52,964 bases of DNA, taken from the NCBI GenBank assembly GCA_021783515.1, contig JAJXTV010000027.1, forward strand, positions 1 through 52,964, given 5' to 3'. Source of the DNA: Nitrospirota bacterium. GTDB taxonomy: Bacteria > Nitrospirota > Thermodesulfovibrionia > Thermodesulfovibrionales > UBA6898. Positions 36,217-44,065 of the stretch are shown here, in pieces. Position numbers and translations under genes: made by a program. The notes under the pieces are model-generated. The model worked only from the letters and a program-made list of their open reading frames with translations. It had not been told where the DNA came from and made no database searches. Each line of letters begins with the position of its first letter. The stretch's first letter is position 1.

Positions 36217-36900
36217 TCAACCCCGGCGCCTGGCGGCCGGGGGGACAGACAGCCCGGCCCTGTTGGAACCGTGCAGACCTGCCTCGCAGGAGCGCCTGTC
36301 GACCGGCGAGAGGCGGCCGGCCATCCCCCGCGTCAGGAGGCCGAAACGCCGGCTCCTGTCCAGCCGGGCGGCGATCAGGTCCATCGTCTCGTCTCTCGTC
36401 ATCCATTCGAGGCAGTCGAAGGACTTCAGTGCCAGAGGCGCGGTATAGCCGCGGAGCGTCTTTTCCCGGTGCAGATTATAATAGTGTTCGAAATACGACA
36501 TCACCAGCTCCCGCAGACTCTTGTATACAGGCTCCCGGAACCGCAGGCCGACGAAATTGGACTTGGCGACGGCGCCCCAGTGGCCGTCCCGACGAAAGAG
36601 CGCGAGCACGTGGTCGTCGTCGCGGTCGTTCGGCAGCAGGTTCAGCACCAGGGGCGGAAAGCCGATACGGCTGAGCATGGCTGCGGCGAAGACCGCTCCG
36701 TCGAAGCACTGGCAGGTCCGCTCATGAAGCACCCTCAGGGGGGTCCGGTAGACCGTTTCCGTGCCGTAGGCGAGCTTGTCGAGGAAAAGCTGGATCTCGT
36801 GCGGTGAATCGAGCCTGGCGAGCAGCCGCTGCTCCGCCTTTGTCAGGGCCTTCGCGAAGCGATCGTCGGAGACCGCCCTCTTTTTTCTTCTGTCCGCCAT
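36217..36900 (-). CDS. Transglutaminase-like cysteine protein
   Basis: 227 aa, no signal peptide. TCQCFDGAVFAAAMLSRIG holds the likely catalytic Cys followed by the helix typical of the transglutaminase-like fold, and DDDHVLALFRRDGHWGAVAKS supplies the His and a later acidic residue. Soluble, basic at both ends. Whether it is a protease, cross-linker or inactive cannot be said. ATG at 36900. It runs opposite to the PilZ gene. Confidence 0.68.
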   Translation of the reverse strand: MADRRKKRAVSDDRFAKALTKAEQRLLARLDSPHEIQLFLDKLAYGTETVYRTPLRVLHERTCQCFDGAVFAAAMLSRIGFPPLVLNLLPNDRDDDHVLALFRRDGHWGAVAKSNFVGLRFREPVYKSLRELVMSYFEHYYNLHREKTLRGYTAPLALKSFDCLEWMTRDETMDLIAARLDRSRRFGLLTRGMAGRLSPVDRRSCEAGLHGSNRAGLSVPPAARRRG

Positions 36901-36994
36901 GTCCGGTGATTGTATACAGAGGAGCCGCCGCTGTCAACAAAACCCGGGGTGATCTGCCTGGACGAATTCATCCCGAATTGTTAAGATTGAGTTG

Positions 36995-37825
36995 ATGGGA
37001 GTCATGGACTGGCTGAAGAAGGCCTTCGGGCCGGCGCAGGAGCAACCGCCTCCTCCGCGCCGGTCGGCGGCTCGCACCCGGGGAAAACCCCCGGAGGCAG
37101 CCCCGGAACAGCCGCCCCGGGATGAGCAGCCTGACGGCCCGCAATACGCGGTCAAGCGACGGCATGAGCGGTTTCCCGTGGAGGAGGGGAAGGTGAGTGC
37201 GAAGGCGGCGCTTGCCGACGTGATCGAGCTCTCCAACATCAGCACCGCCGGCTGCTGCATCGTCACGACGAAGACGCTCAAGCCGGGAGACAACGTCCTT
37301 TTGAAGCTGCCCTCCGAAAAGGTCTCGACCCCGCTCAAATGCACGATCATATGGGAGCGGACGGACGAGGAGTCCCCGGCGGGGCAGGAGGCGGCGCTTC
37401 ACAGGGCCGGCCTGAAGTTCAGCGACCTTGATACCGGGACGCTCGTCCGCATCAAGGATTTTATGCGGCTCGTCGGTATCCCGTCGGAACAGAAGGTTGA
37501 GGACGGGCTTCGTCCCGGTCCTCTCCGCTTCAGCGTCTTTATGAACGAGAAGGCGAAGCTGAATTATCCGGTCTCCTTCCCGGTCCGAAAGATCAGTCTC
37601 GGCGGTATGCTCGCCAAGACGGGGAACGACCTCACGGAGGGCGAGCGCTACCCCATGGCGATCTATCTGCCTGACAGCGACCGTCCCGTGAAATTCCGCG
37701 GCCGCATCGCGTCGAAATTCCGGCGCGAGGGGGGCTTCGATGTCGGCGTGGAATTCTGCGAAATGAGCGACGCCGACCGCGACCGCCTCGCCTCTTTCAT
37801 CGAAACGCTCGCCGGCCGACGCTGA
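36995..37825 (+). CDS. Tandem PilZ-domain protein
   Basis: 276 aa. After a Pro-rich N-terminus, a PilZ domain begins with the RxxxR-like KRRHERFPVEEG and has ELSNISTAGCCIV (N/DxSxxG). A second PilZ-like barrel from about 170 has VRKISLGGML but lacks the RxxxR arm, so only the first is likely to bind cyclic di-GMP. Start taken as ATG 36995; TTG 36992 and ATG 37004 are also open. It is probably a c-di-GMP effector, fitting the diguanylate cyclase at 40228-41868. Confidence 0.8.
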   Translation: MGVMDWLKKAFGPAQEQPPPPRRSAARTRGKPPEAAPEQPPRDEQPDGPQYAVKRRHERFPVEEGKVSAKAALADVIELSNISTAGCCIVTTKTLKPGDNVLLKLPSEKVSTPLKCTIIWERTDEESPAGQEAALHRAGLKFSDLDTGTLVRIKDFMRLVGIPSEQKVEDGLRPGPLRFSVFMNEKAKLNYPVSFPVRKISLGGMLAKTGNDLTEGERYPMAIYLPDSDRPVKFRGRIASKFRREGGFDVGVEFCEMSDADRDRLASFIETLAGRR

Positions 37826-37883
37826 GCCCTTCCGCCGGGGCGGGAAGAGCTGACGGCTGGATGGTTTCGCCTCCTCTTCAGTA

Positions 37884-37892
37884 TGCTATAAT
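37884..37892 (+). promoter_or_regulatory. Extended -10 promoter of the ankyrin gene
   Basis: TGCTATAAT, a perfect -10 with TG extension, about 70 bp before ATG 37963. No clear -35. Confidence 0.5.
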
Positions 37893-37962
37893 GATCCGAA
37901 TTCCGCAGTCACTCATCCGGCAATGCAGCCGGCTGACCGGCGGCAGAAGAAGGAGGATATCG

Positions 37963-38415
37963 ATGGGCGCATCGGCAAGGGGTTACATGGCGGTATTTTT
38001 CTTCGTGGCGCTGACGGCGGCAGTCTCTTCGGCGGCCGACCTCGGCAAGGCCTTTGCGAAGGCGGTTGCGGCGGGTGACGTCGAAAAAATCAGGATTCTT
38101 ATCGAGCAGGGGGCGGATGTCAACGCGGCGAACAAGGAGGGCGAGACTGCGCTGATGGTCGCCTGCCTCGAAGGGAGACTCGACATGGCGAGACTCCTCG
38201 TCGAAAAAGGGGCCGATCTGCATGCCAAAGACGGAGTCGGCGCCAACGCCCTGCACTATGCCGCTATGGGCGGGTCCCTCGAGGTGATAAAGTTCCTCGT
38301 CGGCAAGGGGGCCGATACCGAAGCCAGGACGCAGTTCGGCGATACGGCCGCGTCAATCGCCGCGGAGAAAGGCGGCCGGGCGGCTTCGGATTTCCTGAAG
38401 ACGATAAAGCGGTAG
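37963..38415 (+). CDS. Secreted ankyrin-repeat protein
   Basis: 150 aa. Signal peptide (about 1-25, ending SSA-AD), then three to four ankyrin repeats with the hallmark pieces LIEQGADVNAANKEGETALM, LLVEKGADLHAKDGVGANAL and FLVGKGADTEARTQFGDTA. Start at ATG 37963 behind AAGGAGG; earlier Met codons lack a site and break the signal peptide. A periplasmic protein-interaction scaffold; some such proteins inhibit or escort catalases or phospholipases. No such partner is adjacent. Confidence 0.87.
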   Translation: MGASARGYMAVFFFVALTAAVSSAADLGKAFAKAVAAGDVEKIRILIEQGADVNAANKEGETALMVACLEGRLDMARLLVEKGADLHAKDGVGANALHYAAMGGSLEVIKFLVGKGADTEARTQFGDTAASIAAEKGGRAASDFLKTIKR

Positions 38416-38482
38416 CCGTTTTCTCATTGTCCCGGACGGCAGTGTTCGCGGAAGGCAGTGAATCTGATTGCGAGGGGTAAGG

Positions 38483-38797
38483 ATGGAAGAATTCAAGGGA
38501 GTAACGGTCTTTAAGAAGGCAAACGTATATTTCGATGGGAGGGTGACGAGCAGGACCGTCCTTTTCGGAGACGGCTCGAAGAAGACGCTCGGCGTCATGC
38601 TCCCCGGAGAATATGAGTTCAACACCGGGGACAAGGAGATCATGGAGATCATGGCGGGGGAGCTCGATGTCCTGCTGCCGGGCGAAACGGCGTGGAAGAC
38701 GGTCAGGGGGGGGGAATCGTTCGAAGTGGCCCCGAAATCGGTCTTCAGGATGAAGGTGAAGACGTTGAGCGACTACTGCTGCTCCTTCGTAAAGTAG
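38483..38797 (+). CDS. ppnP: Pyrimidine/purine nucleoside phosphorylase
   Basis: Small cupin-fold phosphorylase that splits nucleosides with phosphate. 104 aa, the family length (formerly DUF1255/YaiE). Conserved parts are [36 protein letters not shown] and [19 protein letters not shown] with GAGGGG upstream. A purine-salvage role fits, but no other nucleoside gene is adjacent. Confidence 0.93.
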   Translation: MEEFKGVTVFKKANVYFDGRVTSRTVLFGDGSKKTLGVMLPGEYEFNTGDKEIMEIMAGELDVLLPGETAWKTVRGGESFEVAPKSVFRMKVKTLSDYCCSFVK

Positions 38798-38938
38798 AGA
38801 GACTTCCGGGCCAGGCCGGCACAGACGCGCTTGTCTTTTCTCCTGCGTGCGCTGTCCCGGCTTCTGTCGGCCCATTACTGTTCATCTCTCCTCTTTTGGA
38901 CAACAATGGGGACGTGAGGGACCCAAGGGAGGGCGCGA

Positions 38939-39071
38939 TGAAGGCGATTCTTTTATTCTTCGGCCTCGCGCTTATGCCGAAGGGAAGATACTCGTCCTGA
39001 AGGCGCAGGCGGCCGGAAGCGCCCCGGCGTCTCTCTCAGAGCGGACAGTTTTTGAAGGCCGGTCTCTTTGA
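38939..39071 (+). pseudogene. Frameshifted start of a secretory gene
   Basis: After GGGAGGG the ATG at 38939 opens MKAILLFFGLALM, a good signal-peptide start, but the frame stops at TGA 38997-38999. Moving one base at about 38975 lets it continue as AYAEGKILVLKAQAAGSAPA to a stop at 39069-39071, so the joined product would be a signal peptide with an LALAYA-E cleavage site. A frameshift and 3' truncation explain this best. The end overlaps the 3' end of msrA on the other strand. Confidence 0.45.
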
Positions 39072-39743
39072 AGAGAATATCCCGATGAGTCTTTTTCTGG
39101 CGGAAGGGGTCAGGCCGTAGCTGTCGATCTCCTTCTTCAGGTCGTCCGGCGAGCCGTATCCGCCGAGGTAGCCGTTTATCCTGGCCGCAGCCGTCGAGTC
39201 CACGAAGTCCCGCTCCGAGGGATAGATCCGCTCGAACGCCGAGAGGATGTCCGTCTCCTGCCTGAGGCGGTATTTCTGGTGGTAGTCCTCGGCGAGCGTA
39301 AATCCGGTGAACGGGAGGATCTCGGTATAGATATTCTCTTTCAGGCGGGCCTCTTCCCTTTCTTTCGATTCTACCGCCAGCCTTCTCTGGGTCTCGCTAT
39401 GGAAAAATATCGCCGCCTTGTATTGTGTCGACCAGGGCCTTGAGGTGGGGTCGTGGCTCTTCCAAAAGACTTCCAGCAGCTCCCCGTATGAGACACGGGT
39501 CGGATCGAAGTCGACCTCGACCGTTTCGCTGTGGTCCCCGATGCTCCGGTAGGTGGGGTGCTCCGTCGTGCCTCCCGCGTAGCCGACGCGGGTCCTCACC
39601 ACTCCGGGGATGCTCCCGAACCGGGAGTCGGGGCCCCAGAATCAGCCGAGGCTGAACGTAGCGGTCTCGATATTTCGGGGGGCGGCCCTGTCTATCGGGG
39701 GAACTCCCTTAAGAAAGCCGGTTGCTGCCTCGATCGTCCCCAT
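39036..39743 (-). CDS. msrA: Peptide methionine sulfoxide reductase MsrA, selenocysteine-containing
   Basis: Reduces methionine-S-sulfoxide. The frame is interrupted only by TGA at 39642-39644, which sits exactly where MsrA has its catalytic Cys: TATFSLG-(TGA)-FWGPDSRFG against the family GCFWG. Upstream and downstream parts are in the same frame, so the product is 235 aa with Sec at residue 34. VGYAGG, GDHSETVEVDFDP and the YHQKY motif follow. A SECIS-like hairpin lies just after the TGA. Start ATG 39743 has AGAGGAG seven bases upstream. A Cys near the C-terminus (KNCPL) could resolve. A gene finder would split this into two pieces. Confidence 0.88.
39606..39644 (-). promoter_or_regulatory. 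Sec codon and bacterial SECIS-like hairpin in msrA
   Basis: From the TGA (39644-39642) the mRNA continues 14 nt and then forms CTCCC-GGTTC-GGGAG (39627-39613). A lower GGGG/CCCC stem (39637-39634 with 39609-39606) can extend it across an internal loop. The apical loop GGUUC starts 19 nt after the UGA and offers the exposed G and U that SelB binds in known bacterial SECIS elements. Confidence 0.75.
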
Positions 39744-40003
39744 GGTAGTGCTCCTCTCAGGATGAAAAAGATACGGCGCAGCCAGCAACGCAGCCAGCAG
39801 CGAGATCAGGAAGGCGATATTCCCCGCGGTCCTTCTCTGCGCGCCCCGTGACACCATAGAGATAGGCTAGCCAAAAGGTATGAAGAAAATATGAACCACG
39901 CTACGGCTCCGGGCGTAGCGATCGGCCCGTAGCGGGTGTATAATGGAACAAGAAAAAGAGATTATACCGCGTATGCGCGGGCAGCCGTACGGAGGCGGTG
40001 CTT

Positions 40004-40219
40004 ATGAAAGAAAAAGATATCGAAGACGCCCTTCTCGATCTGGGAGTCAAAAAGGGCGTGCTTTCATTCGAGGAGTTATATGACATTTTCCCCGTAGATT
40101 ATTTCCCTCTCGAAGAGATGGAGCGTTTCTTGGGGCTCCTCGAAGACCTCGACGTAAAGGTGACCGAAGCGGGCCAGGAGAGCGGGCAGAAGTCGCGGCG
40201 CAGGCGAAAGGCTGCCTGA
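40004..40219 (+). CDS. Free-standing sigma-70 region 1.1-like protein
   Basis: 71 aa. KKGVLSFEELYDIFPVDYFP then LEEMERFLGLLEDLDVKV matches region 1.1 of primary sigma factors, a DNA-mimicking acidic domain that blocks promoter DNA binding by free sigma. Here it stands alone, with a short basic tail (KSRRRRKAA) and no sigma regions 2 to 4. ATG with GGAGG eight bases upstream; a TATAAT lies at 39939-39944. It could modulate RNA polymerase or sigma. Direct function is untested to my knowledge. Confidence 0.72.
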   Translation: MKEKDIEDALLDLGVKKGVLSFEELYDIFPVDYFPLEEMERFLGLLEDLDVKVTEAGQESGQKSRRRRKAA

Positions 40220-40227
40220 GGCGGGCA

Positions 40228-41868
40228 CTATCCCTTCGGCGACGCAACGACGACGCGGTCCTTGCCGCCGCGCTTCGCTTCATAAAGAGCTGTGTCCGCG
40301 GCGAGGATGACGTCTTTTATCGAATCGGCGTGCTCCGGCCAGCTCGCCAGTCCTATGCTGACCGTTACCCCGATCTGCCCCCCTTGCACGTCAAAGCGCG
40401 CCTCCCGGACGGCCCGCCTGATCCGCTCGGCGACATGCATGCCGCCTTTCCTGCCTGTCGACGACAGGATCACCGCGAATTCCTCCCCTCCGTAGCGGAA
40501 GGCGAAGTCGTTGTCCCGGATCGCCTTGAGGAGAAGGCCGGCAGTGCCTTTCAGCACCGAGTCGCCGGCTGGATGACCGTAGGCATCGTTGACCCCCTTG
40601 AAATTGTCGAGGTCGATCATCAGGAGAGCCATCTTTTTGCCGTAGAGCTGGAATTCGCTGAACTCCCGCTGGATGCTGCTTCGGAAATGGCGCTGGGTAA
40701 AGAGGCGCGTCAGCTCGTCGGTGATCGCGATGTAATAGAGGTAGGCATTTTCGAGAGCCACTGCGACATGACTCGCCAGGGCCCTCACCAGCCGCATCCT
40801 GCCGGTATCGAAGTTGCCGCGAAGCTTTCGCGCAATTACCAGCGCGAACCTGCGGTCGGCCTTGCCGACAGGGAAGACGATTCTCTGATTGCCTATCTCG
40901 GTCGCCCCGCCGGAGAAGCCGCCGGCGTTCCATCGTTCTACGAGCTCTGCCAGGTCTTTGTCCCCGTCGATCGGCTTGCGGACAATGTGCTCCTGGCCCT
41001 CCGCCCAGGCGATCGCCCGTGTCTCCCTGCCGTCCCTGGTGAGCACGAGGTCGACCTCCTCCGGCCCGAAGGTGTCCCTGACGATTTCGATGATGATCCC
41101 TTCGAGTTCGTGCATGTCGATCGTCTTGCTCAGCCGCTCCATCATGGCATACAGGAGCGACCGTTCGGCGTCCTGCCTCTGTATCTCGGTGATATAGGTA
41201 TTCATTCCGCGGGAAAGATAGCGGGAGACGAACGGGATGACAAGACCGAGACAGATCGCCCCGAAGACGACGACGATAAACACGACCGTCGTGATCAGGT
41301 TTCTCGTGGCGGTCATCGGCCGGTCGATGATCAGCTTGCCGTTGATCTTCTGGGAGTCCGGATGACAGCTGTAACAGGCCGGTCGGTTGTAAATGACCTT
41401 GACGACCCGCTGGACGTCGTGCCCCTCGACGCTGACTGAAGCGGCTGTCTTTTCGGGCTTCTTCCCCGGCCCATGGCATTCGAGGCAGGAAGGCTCGTGA
41501 AACCGGTCGAGCCTCTTGCCGATCTCCCGACGGTCGGTCGAATAGGCGATCCTGCCGCTGCGGTCGATGATAAAGGCCTTCTGGATCGAACTGTCCTCGC
41601 GGAGTCCGTCGAAGGCGTGCTGCAGGACCTGGGGGTCCCTGGTCATCATATGGTCGATCAGCGACGCCTCGATCACCGCGCCGAGTTCTTTTGTCTTGAC
41701 AGTGCTGTCCTTGATGAGACAGATGCGGAGAGTGATCGAGAGAAAAACGAGCGTTGCGGCGACGGAGGCAGTCAGAAGGGCCGCGAGGCCGATGATCAAC
41801 CTTCGTCTGAAAGGGTGAAGCCAATCAAGTTCCCTGGATTCTTGTTCGTTACGCACGCCTCGCCTCAC
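40228..41868 (-). CDS. Membrane diguanylate cyclase with periplasmic c-type haem motifs
   Basis: Makes cyclic di-GMP. About 546 aa: membrane helix (24-49), periplasmic sensor domain with two CxxCH haem sites (C128-H132 and C165-H169), second helix (191-215), a GAF-like region (about 250-375) and a GGDEF domain with RYGGEEFAV (G460-F464). An inhibitory I-site RDND (451-454) lies the right five residues before it. Start GTG 41868; GTG 41856 with GAGG six bases upstream is an alternative. Haem sensing of redox, O2 or NO is likely. The tandem PilZ protein at 36995 could be an effector. Confidence 0.9.
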   Translation of the reverse strand: MRRGVRNEQESRELDWLHPFRRRLIIGLAALLTASVAATLVFLSITLRICLIKDSTVKTKELGAVIEASLIDHMMTRDPQVLQHAFDGLREDSSIQKAFIIDRSGRIAYSTDRREIGKRLDRFHEPSCLECHGPGKKPEKTAASVSVEGHDVQRVVKVIYNRPACYSCHPDSQKINGKLIIDRPMTATRNLITTVVFIVVVFGAICLGLVIPFVSRYLSRGMNTYITEIQRQDAERSLLYAMMERLSKTIDMHELEGIIIEIVRDTFGPEEVDLVLTRDGRETRAIAWAEGQEHIVRKPIDGDKDLAELVERWNAGGFSGGATEIGNQRIVFPVGKADRRFALVIARKLRGNFDTGRMRLVRALASHVAVALENAYLYYIAITDELTRLFTQRHFRSSIQREFSEFQLYGKKMALLMIDLDNFKGVNDAYGHPAGDSVLKGTAGLLLKAIRDNDFAFRYGGEEFAVILSSTGRKGGMHVAERIRRAVREARFDVQGGQIGVTVSIGLASWPEHADSIKDVILAADTALYEAKRGGKDRVVVASPKG

Positions 41869-42002
41869 CGGATCGACAGGTATAATCTTTCGGCACGCCC
41901 ATATCGCCCCTGCGGCCGCGATCCAAATATATATACTTCTTAAATTATATTATATAAGAGGAAAAAAGTCTCTGTTCCCGCAAAACCGAGCGTCCATTCC
42001 GG

Positions 42003-42170
42003 CTACACCATTCCGACGGGGGCGAGGTAGAGGGTAAATTCGTCATCACCGTCGACGCCCAGGAGTCTGTCCATCAACTCCTGATCGTATGCCGCGACAG
42101 CGCAGGTGCCCGCCCCTATCGCCTCGCAGGCGAGGTAGAGGTTCTGGCAGACATGCCCCGCGTCTTCTTT
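42003..42170 (-). pseudogene. Remnant: C-terminus of a SagB-type nitroreductase
   Basis: The minus-strand frame KEDAGHVCQNLYLACEAIGA, then GTCAVAAYDQELMDRLLGVD and EFTLYLAPVG before a TAG stop, matches the end of SagB/ThcOx-type FMN oxidoreductases (HVCQNLYLAAE-IGAG). Everything upstream of about 42170 is missing and there is no start. The region 41869-42002 holds only A/T-rich sequence near 41930-41960, probably promoter DNA. Confidence 0.75.
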
Positions 42171-42220
42171 GCCCCCCTGTTATTTCATTGTACACAATGC
42201 CGACGGGACCCCCAACCCGA

Positions 42221-42247
42221 TTGACAGGGCTGCCGGGGCATTATAGA
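42221..42247 (+). promoter_or_regulatory. Promoter for the Cys-rich secreted peptide
   Basis: Perfect TTGACA (42221-42226) and TATAGA (42242-42247) with a 15-bp spacer; TAGATA at 17 bp is an alternative -10. The start codon lies at 42299. Confidence 0.45.
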
Positions 42248-42298
42248 TATAACGTAGGGAGAAAAGTATCCGGGGCGCATACGAAAAGGAGGATTCGG

Positions 42299-42502
42299 AT
42301 GAAGAAGGGTAAGGTGGCGGTATTCTGTCTGGTGCTTTCCCTGTTGGTGGCGGGGGCGTTCATGGTTTCTGCAAAGGCGGCCAAGCAGGAGAGGCAGGAT
42401 GTGCTCTACACCTGCGACTGCGGTCCCCAGTGCAACTGCAATTCCGTCAGCATCCACCCCGGCAACTGCAAATGCAGCATGGACCTGAAGAAGGTCGACT
42501 GA
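42299..42502 (+). CDS. Small secreted Cys-rich protein
   Basis: 67 aa. Signal peptide (about 1-27, ending AKA). The mature part is a Cys cluster CDCGPQCNCN then NCKCSM, six Cys in about 25 residues, like one unit of periplasmic Cys-rich proteins with YTCNCG-x-CKCN repeats. Probably metal binding. ATG with AAAAGGAGG six bases upstream and a promoter at 42221. A strong hairpin ends the gene. Confidence 0.8.
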   Translation: MKKGKVAVFCLVLSLLVAGAFMVSAKAAKQERQDVLYTCDCGPQCNCNSVSIHPGNCKCSMDLKKVD

Positions 42503-42526
42503 GGCAACCGGTCATAACCGGACGAG

Positions 42527-42563
42527 TCAGAAAGGGCAGGGCCGATCGCCCTGCCCTTTCTGA
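42527..42563. terminator. Long hairpin between convergent genes
   Basis: TCAGAAAGGGCAGGG pairs perfectly over 15 bp with its complement around CCGATCG. A/T tracts border it on one side. Probably a shared terminator for 42299-42502 and 42600-42983. Confidence 0.7.
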
Positions 42564-42599
42564 AAAAAACCCAGGCTGAAAACCAGAGAATGACCCGGC

Positions 42600-42983
42600 T
42601 CAGAAGACCGGGATACCCGATACCACTTCGACGTCCCATCCGCCTTCTCCTCCTGATCTTTCCCTTATCCTCATAGTCGCGTTACGGAAGTCGAGCTCCT
42701 TCCCCTTCGTATAGTTCCATGGCGGCCCGATATCTTCCTTAGGGACGAGGGCGATAGATCCGATGCCGATGGTGTATCCCTCCCTTCCCATGTAGGTCTT
42801 TTCGCCGAGAGGGGTGGGAGTAATCCGGCTGATCTCGATCCGGCGGACGGTATAGCCGCGTTCGTCAAAATACCTGGCAATCATAGCCCCCACCTCCCGC
42901 CCGGTCGGTACGGGGGTGCAGGCCGCCGGCAGGATGAAGGTGCCCAACAGAAGAAGGGGGACAAGCCTTCTCGTTATCGACAT
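42600..42983 (-). CDS. Lipoprotein of unknown function
   Basis: 127 aa from ATG 42983 (an ATG at 43004 is also open; neither has a clear ribosome site). Signal peptide with lipobox PAAC (Cys near residue 22). The mature part contains GREVGAMIARYFDERGYTVR, a short helix, then beta strands GYTIGIGSIALVPKED. I do not recognise the family. Alone on its strand. Confidence 0.7.
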   Translation of the reverse strand: MSITRRLVPLLLLGTFILPAACTPVPTGREVGAMIARYFDERGYTVRRIEISRITPTPLGEKTYMGREGYTIGIGSIALVPKEDIGPPWNYTKGKELDFRNATMRIRERSGGEGGWDVEVVSGIPVF

Positions 42984-43120
42984 TCGGAAACAGGCCGTTC
43001 CCATGAAGACATTTTAACAGAATATCCTTCCCTGTCAAGGGAATCCGCCTGCCCCGCGCGGCCCGATCCGGAGGCGCGGCTTGACAATCGCAGGGAAAAA
43101 TGTTTTGTTAGGTAACAGAG

Positions 43121-44032
43121 ATGACTATTACCTGCCCGAAATGCAAGGCCAGGCTGAAACTGGCCGACAATAAGGCGAAACCGGAAGGAACACGCATCAG
43201 GTGCCCGAAATGCGGAGCAGTTCTCTTCTATAAGGGAAAGGCCCGGAAGGAGGAGGCGGAGAAGCTTAGTTCCGTCCCGCAGGTCCCTCCTGCCCAAGGG
43301 GAAGAATCGGCGGCAGAAGACCTTGCCGCCAGGGAGGAGCAGCCGCCCGGCCCCCCGCCCGCCTCGGAAAAACAGCCTGCTCCGCAGATCGTTGCCGCCC
43401 CGAAGAAGGAGGAAGCCGCAAAACAGGCCAGGGCCGCGGTTGCGCCTCGCGAGCTGCAGAAAGTCTCTTTCCCCGTCGAAGAAGAAGAGAATAAGGGTCT
43501 GCCCGGCAAGGTGGTGATGATCGGCTCTGCCGCAGGGGTGCTCATCGTGCTGGTCGTCGCGATATTTATCTTCCGCTCTCCGAATTCCCCTTCGACAAAA
43601 CAACCTCCCCCTCAGATAAGGGAAGAGTCTCCGCCGCAGCCTCCTGCCCAAACCCCGGCCCCCGAACAGGCAAGCCCGGCGGAGGTTTCCCCTGCCGCGC
43701 CCCCTCCGGCCCTTCCAGCGGGAGCAGATTCATTCGCGACGCCCGAGGAAAAAGCGCTCGGGATCGTGAAACGCTCCGACGTGCTGCTGAAGATGACACC
43801 GGTCGAGGCGATCGTCAACAAATGGACCCAGGACAACGCAGGCAAGATCCGGATCGTCGGCTGGCAGGTGAAAAAGATCGATGACCGGCAGTACCTAGTC
43901 AGTTATACCGGAATGGAAGGCACGACGCCGAAAGGCTTTTATTTTGTCGCGGATATTCAAAGCAGAACCGTAGAAGACCTCGCGGAAAGGCCCGATCTGC
44001 AGAAGCAATACAATATCCAATACTCCCGCTGA
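43121..44032 (+). CDS. MJ0042-type zinc-ribbon membrane protein
   Basis: 303 aa. N-terminal CPKC ... RCPKCGAVLF zinc finger of the MJ0042/zinc_ribbon_5 type, a Pro/Glu-rich linker, one membrane helix (about 127-149), a second Pro-rich linker and a C-terminal domain of about 95 residues beginning FATPEEKALGIVKRSDVL, predicted outside the membrane. Such proteins are frequent in Desulfobacterota and Nitrospirota. TTGACA lies at 43081 but without a good -10. Function unknown. Confidence 0.78.
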   Translation: MTITCPKCKARLKLADNKAKPEGTRIRCPKCGAVLFYKGKARKEEAEKLSSVPQVPPAQGEESAAEDLAAREEQPPGPPPASEKQPAPQIVAAPKKEEAAKQARAAVAPRELQKVSFPVEEEENKGLPGKVVMIGSAAGVLIVLVVAIFIFRSPNSPSTKQPPPQIREESPPQPPAQTPAPEQASPAEVSPAAPPPALPAGADSFATPEEKALGIVKRSDVLLKMTPVEAIVNKWTQDNAGKIRIVGWQVKKIDDRQYLVSYTGMEGTTPKGFYFVADIQSRTVEDLAERPDLQKQYNIQYSR

Positions 44033-44065
44033 CAGGGACAGACCTGATCTGCTCGCACACCGCCG

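Noticed and set aside
39642-39857. Separate 71-codon ORF upstream of msrA
   Set aside because: It is the N-terminal part of MsrA; it ends only at the Sec TGA, and the true start is ATG 39743.
40330-41824. Long open frames (369 and 477 codons) overlapping the diguanylate cyclase
   Set aside because: Both are shadows of the GGDEF gene on the opposite strand or in another frame; neither shows a domain.
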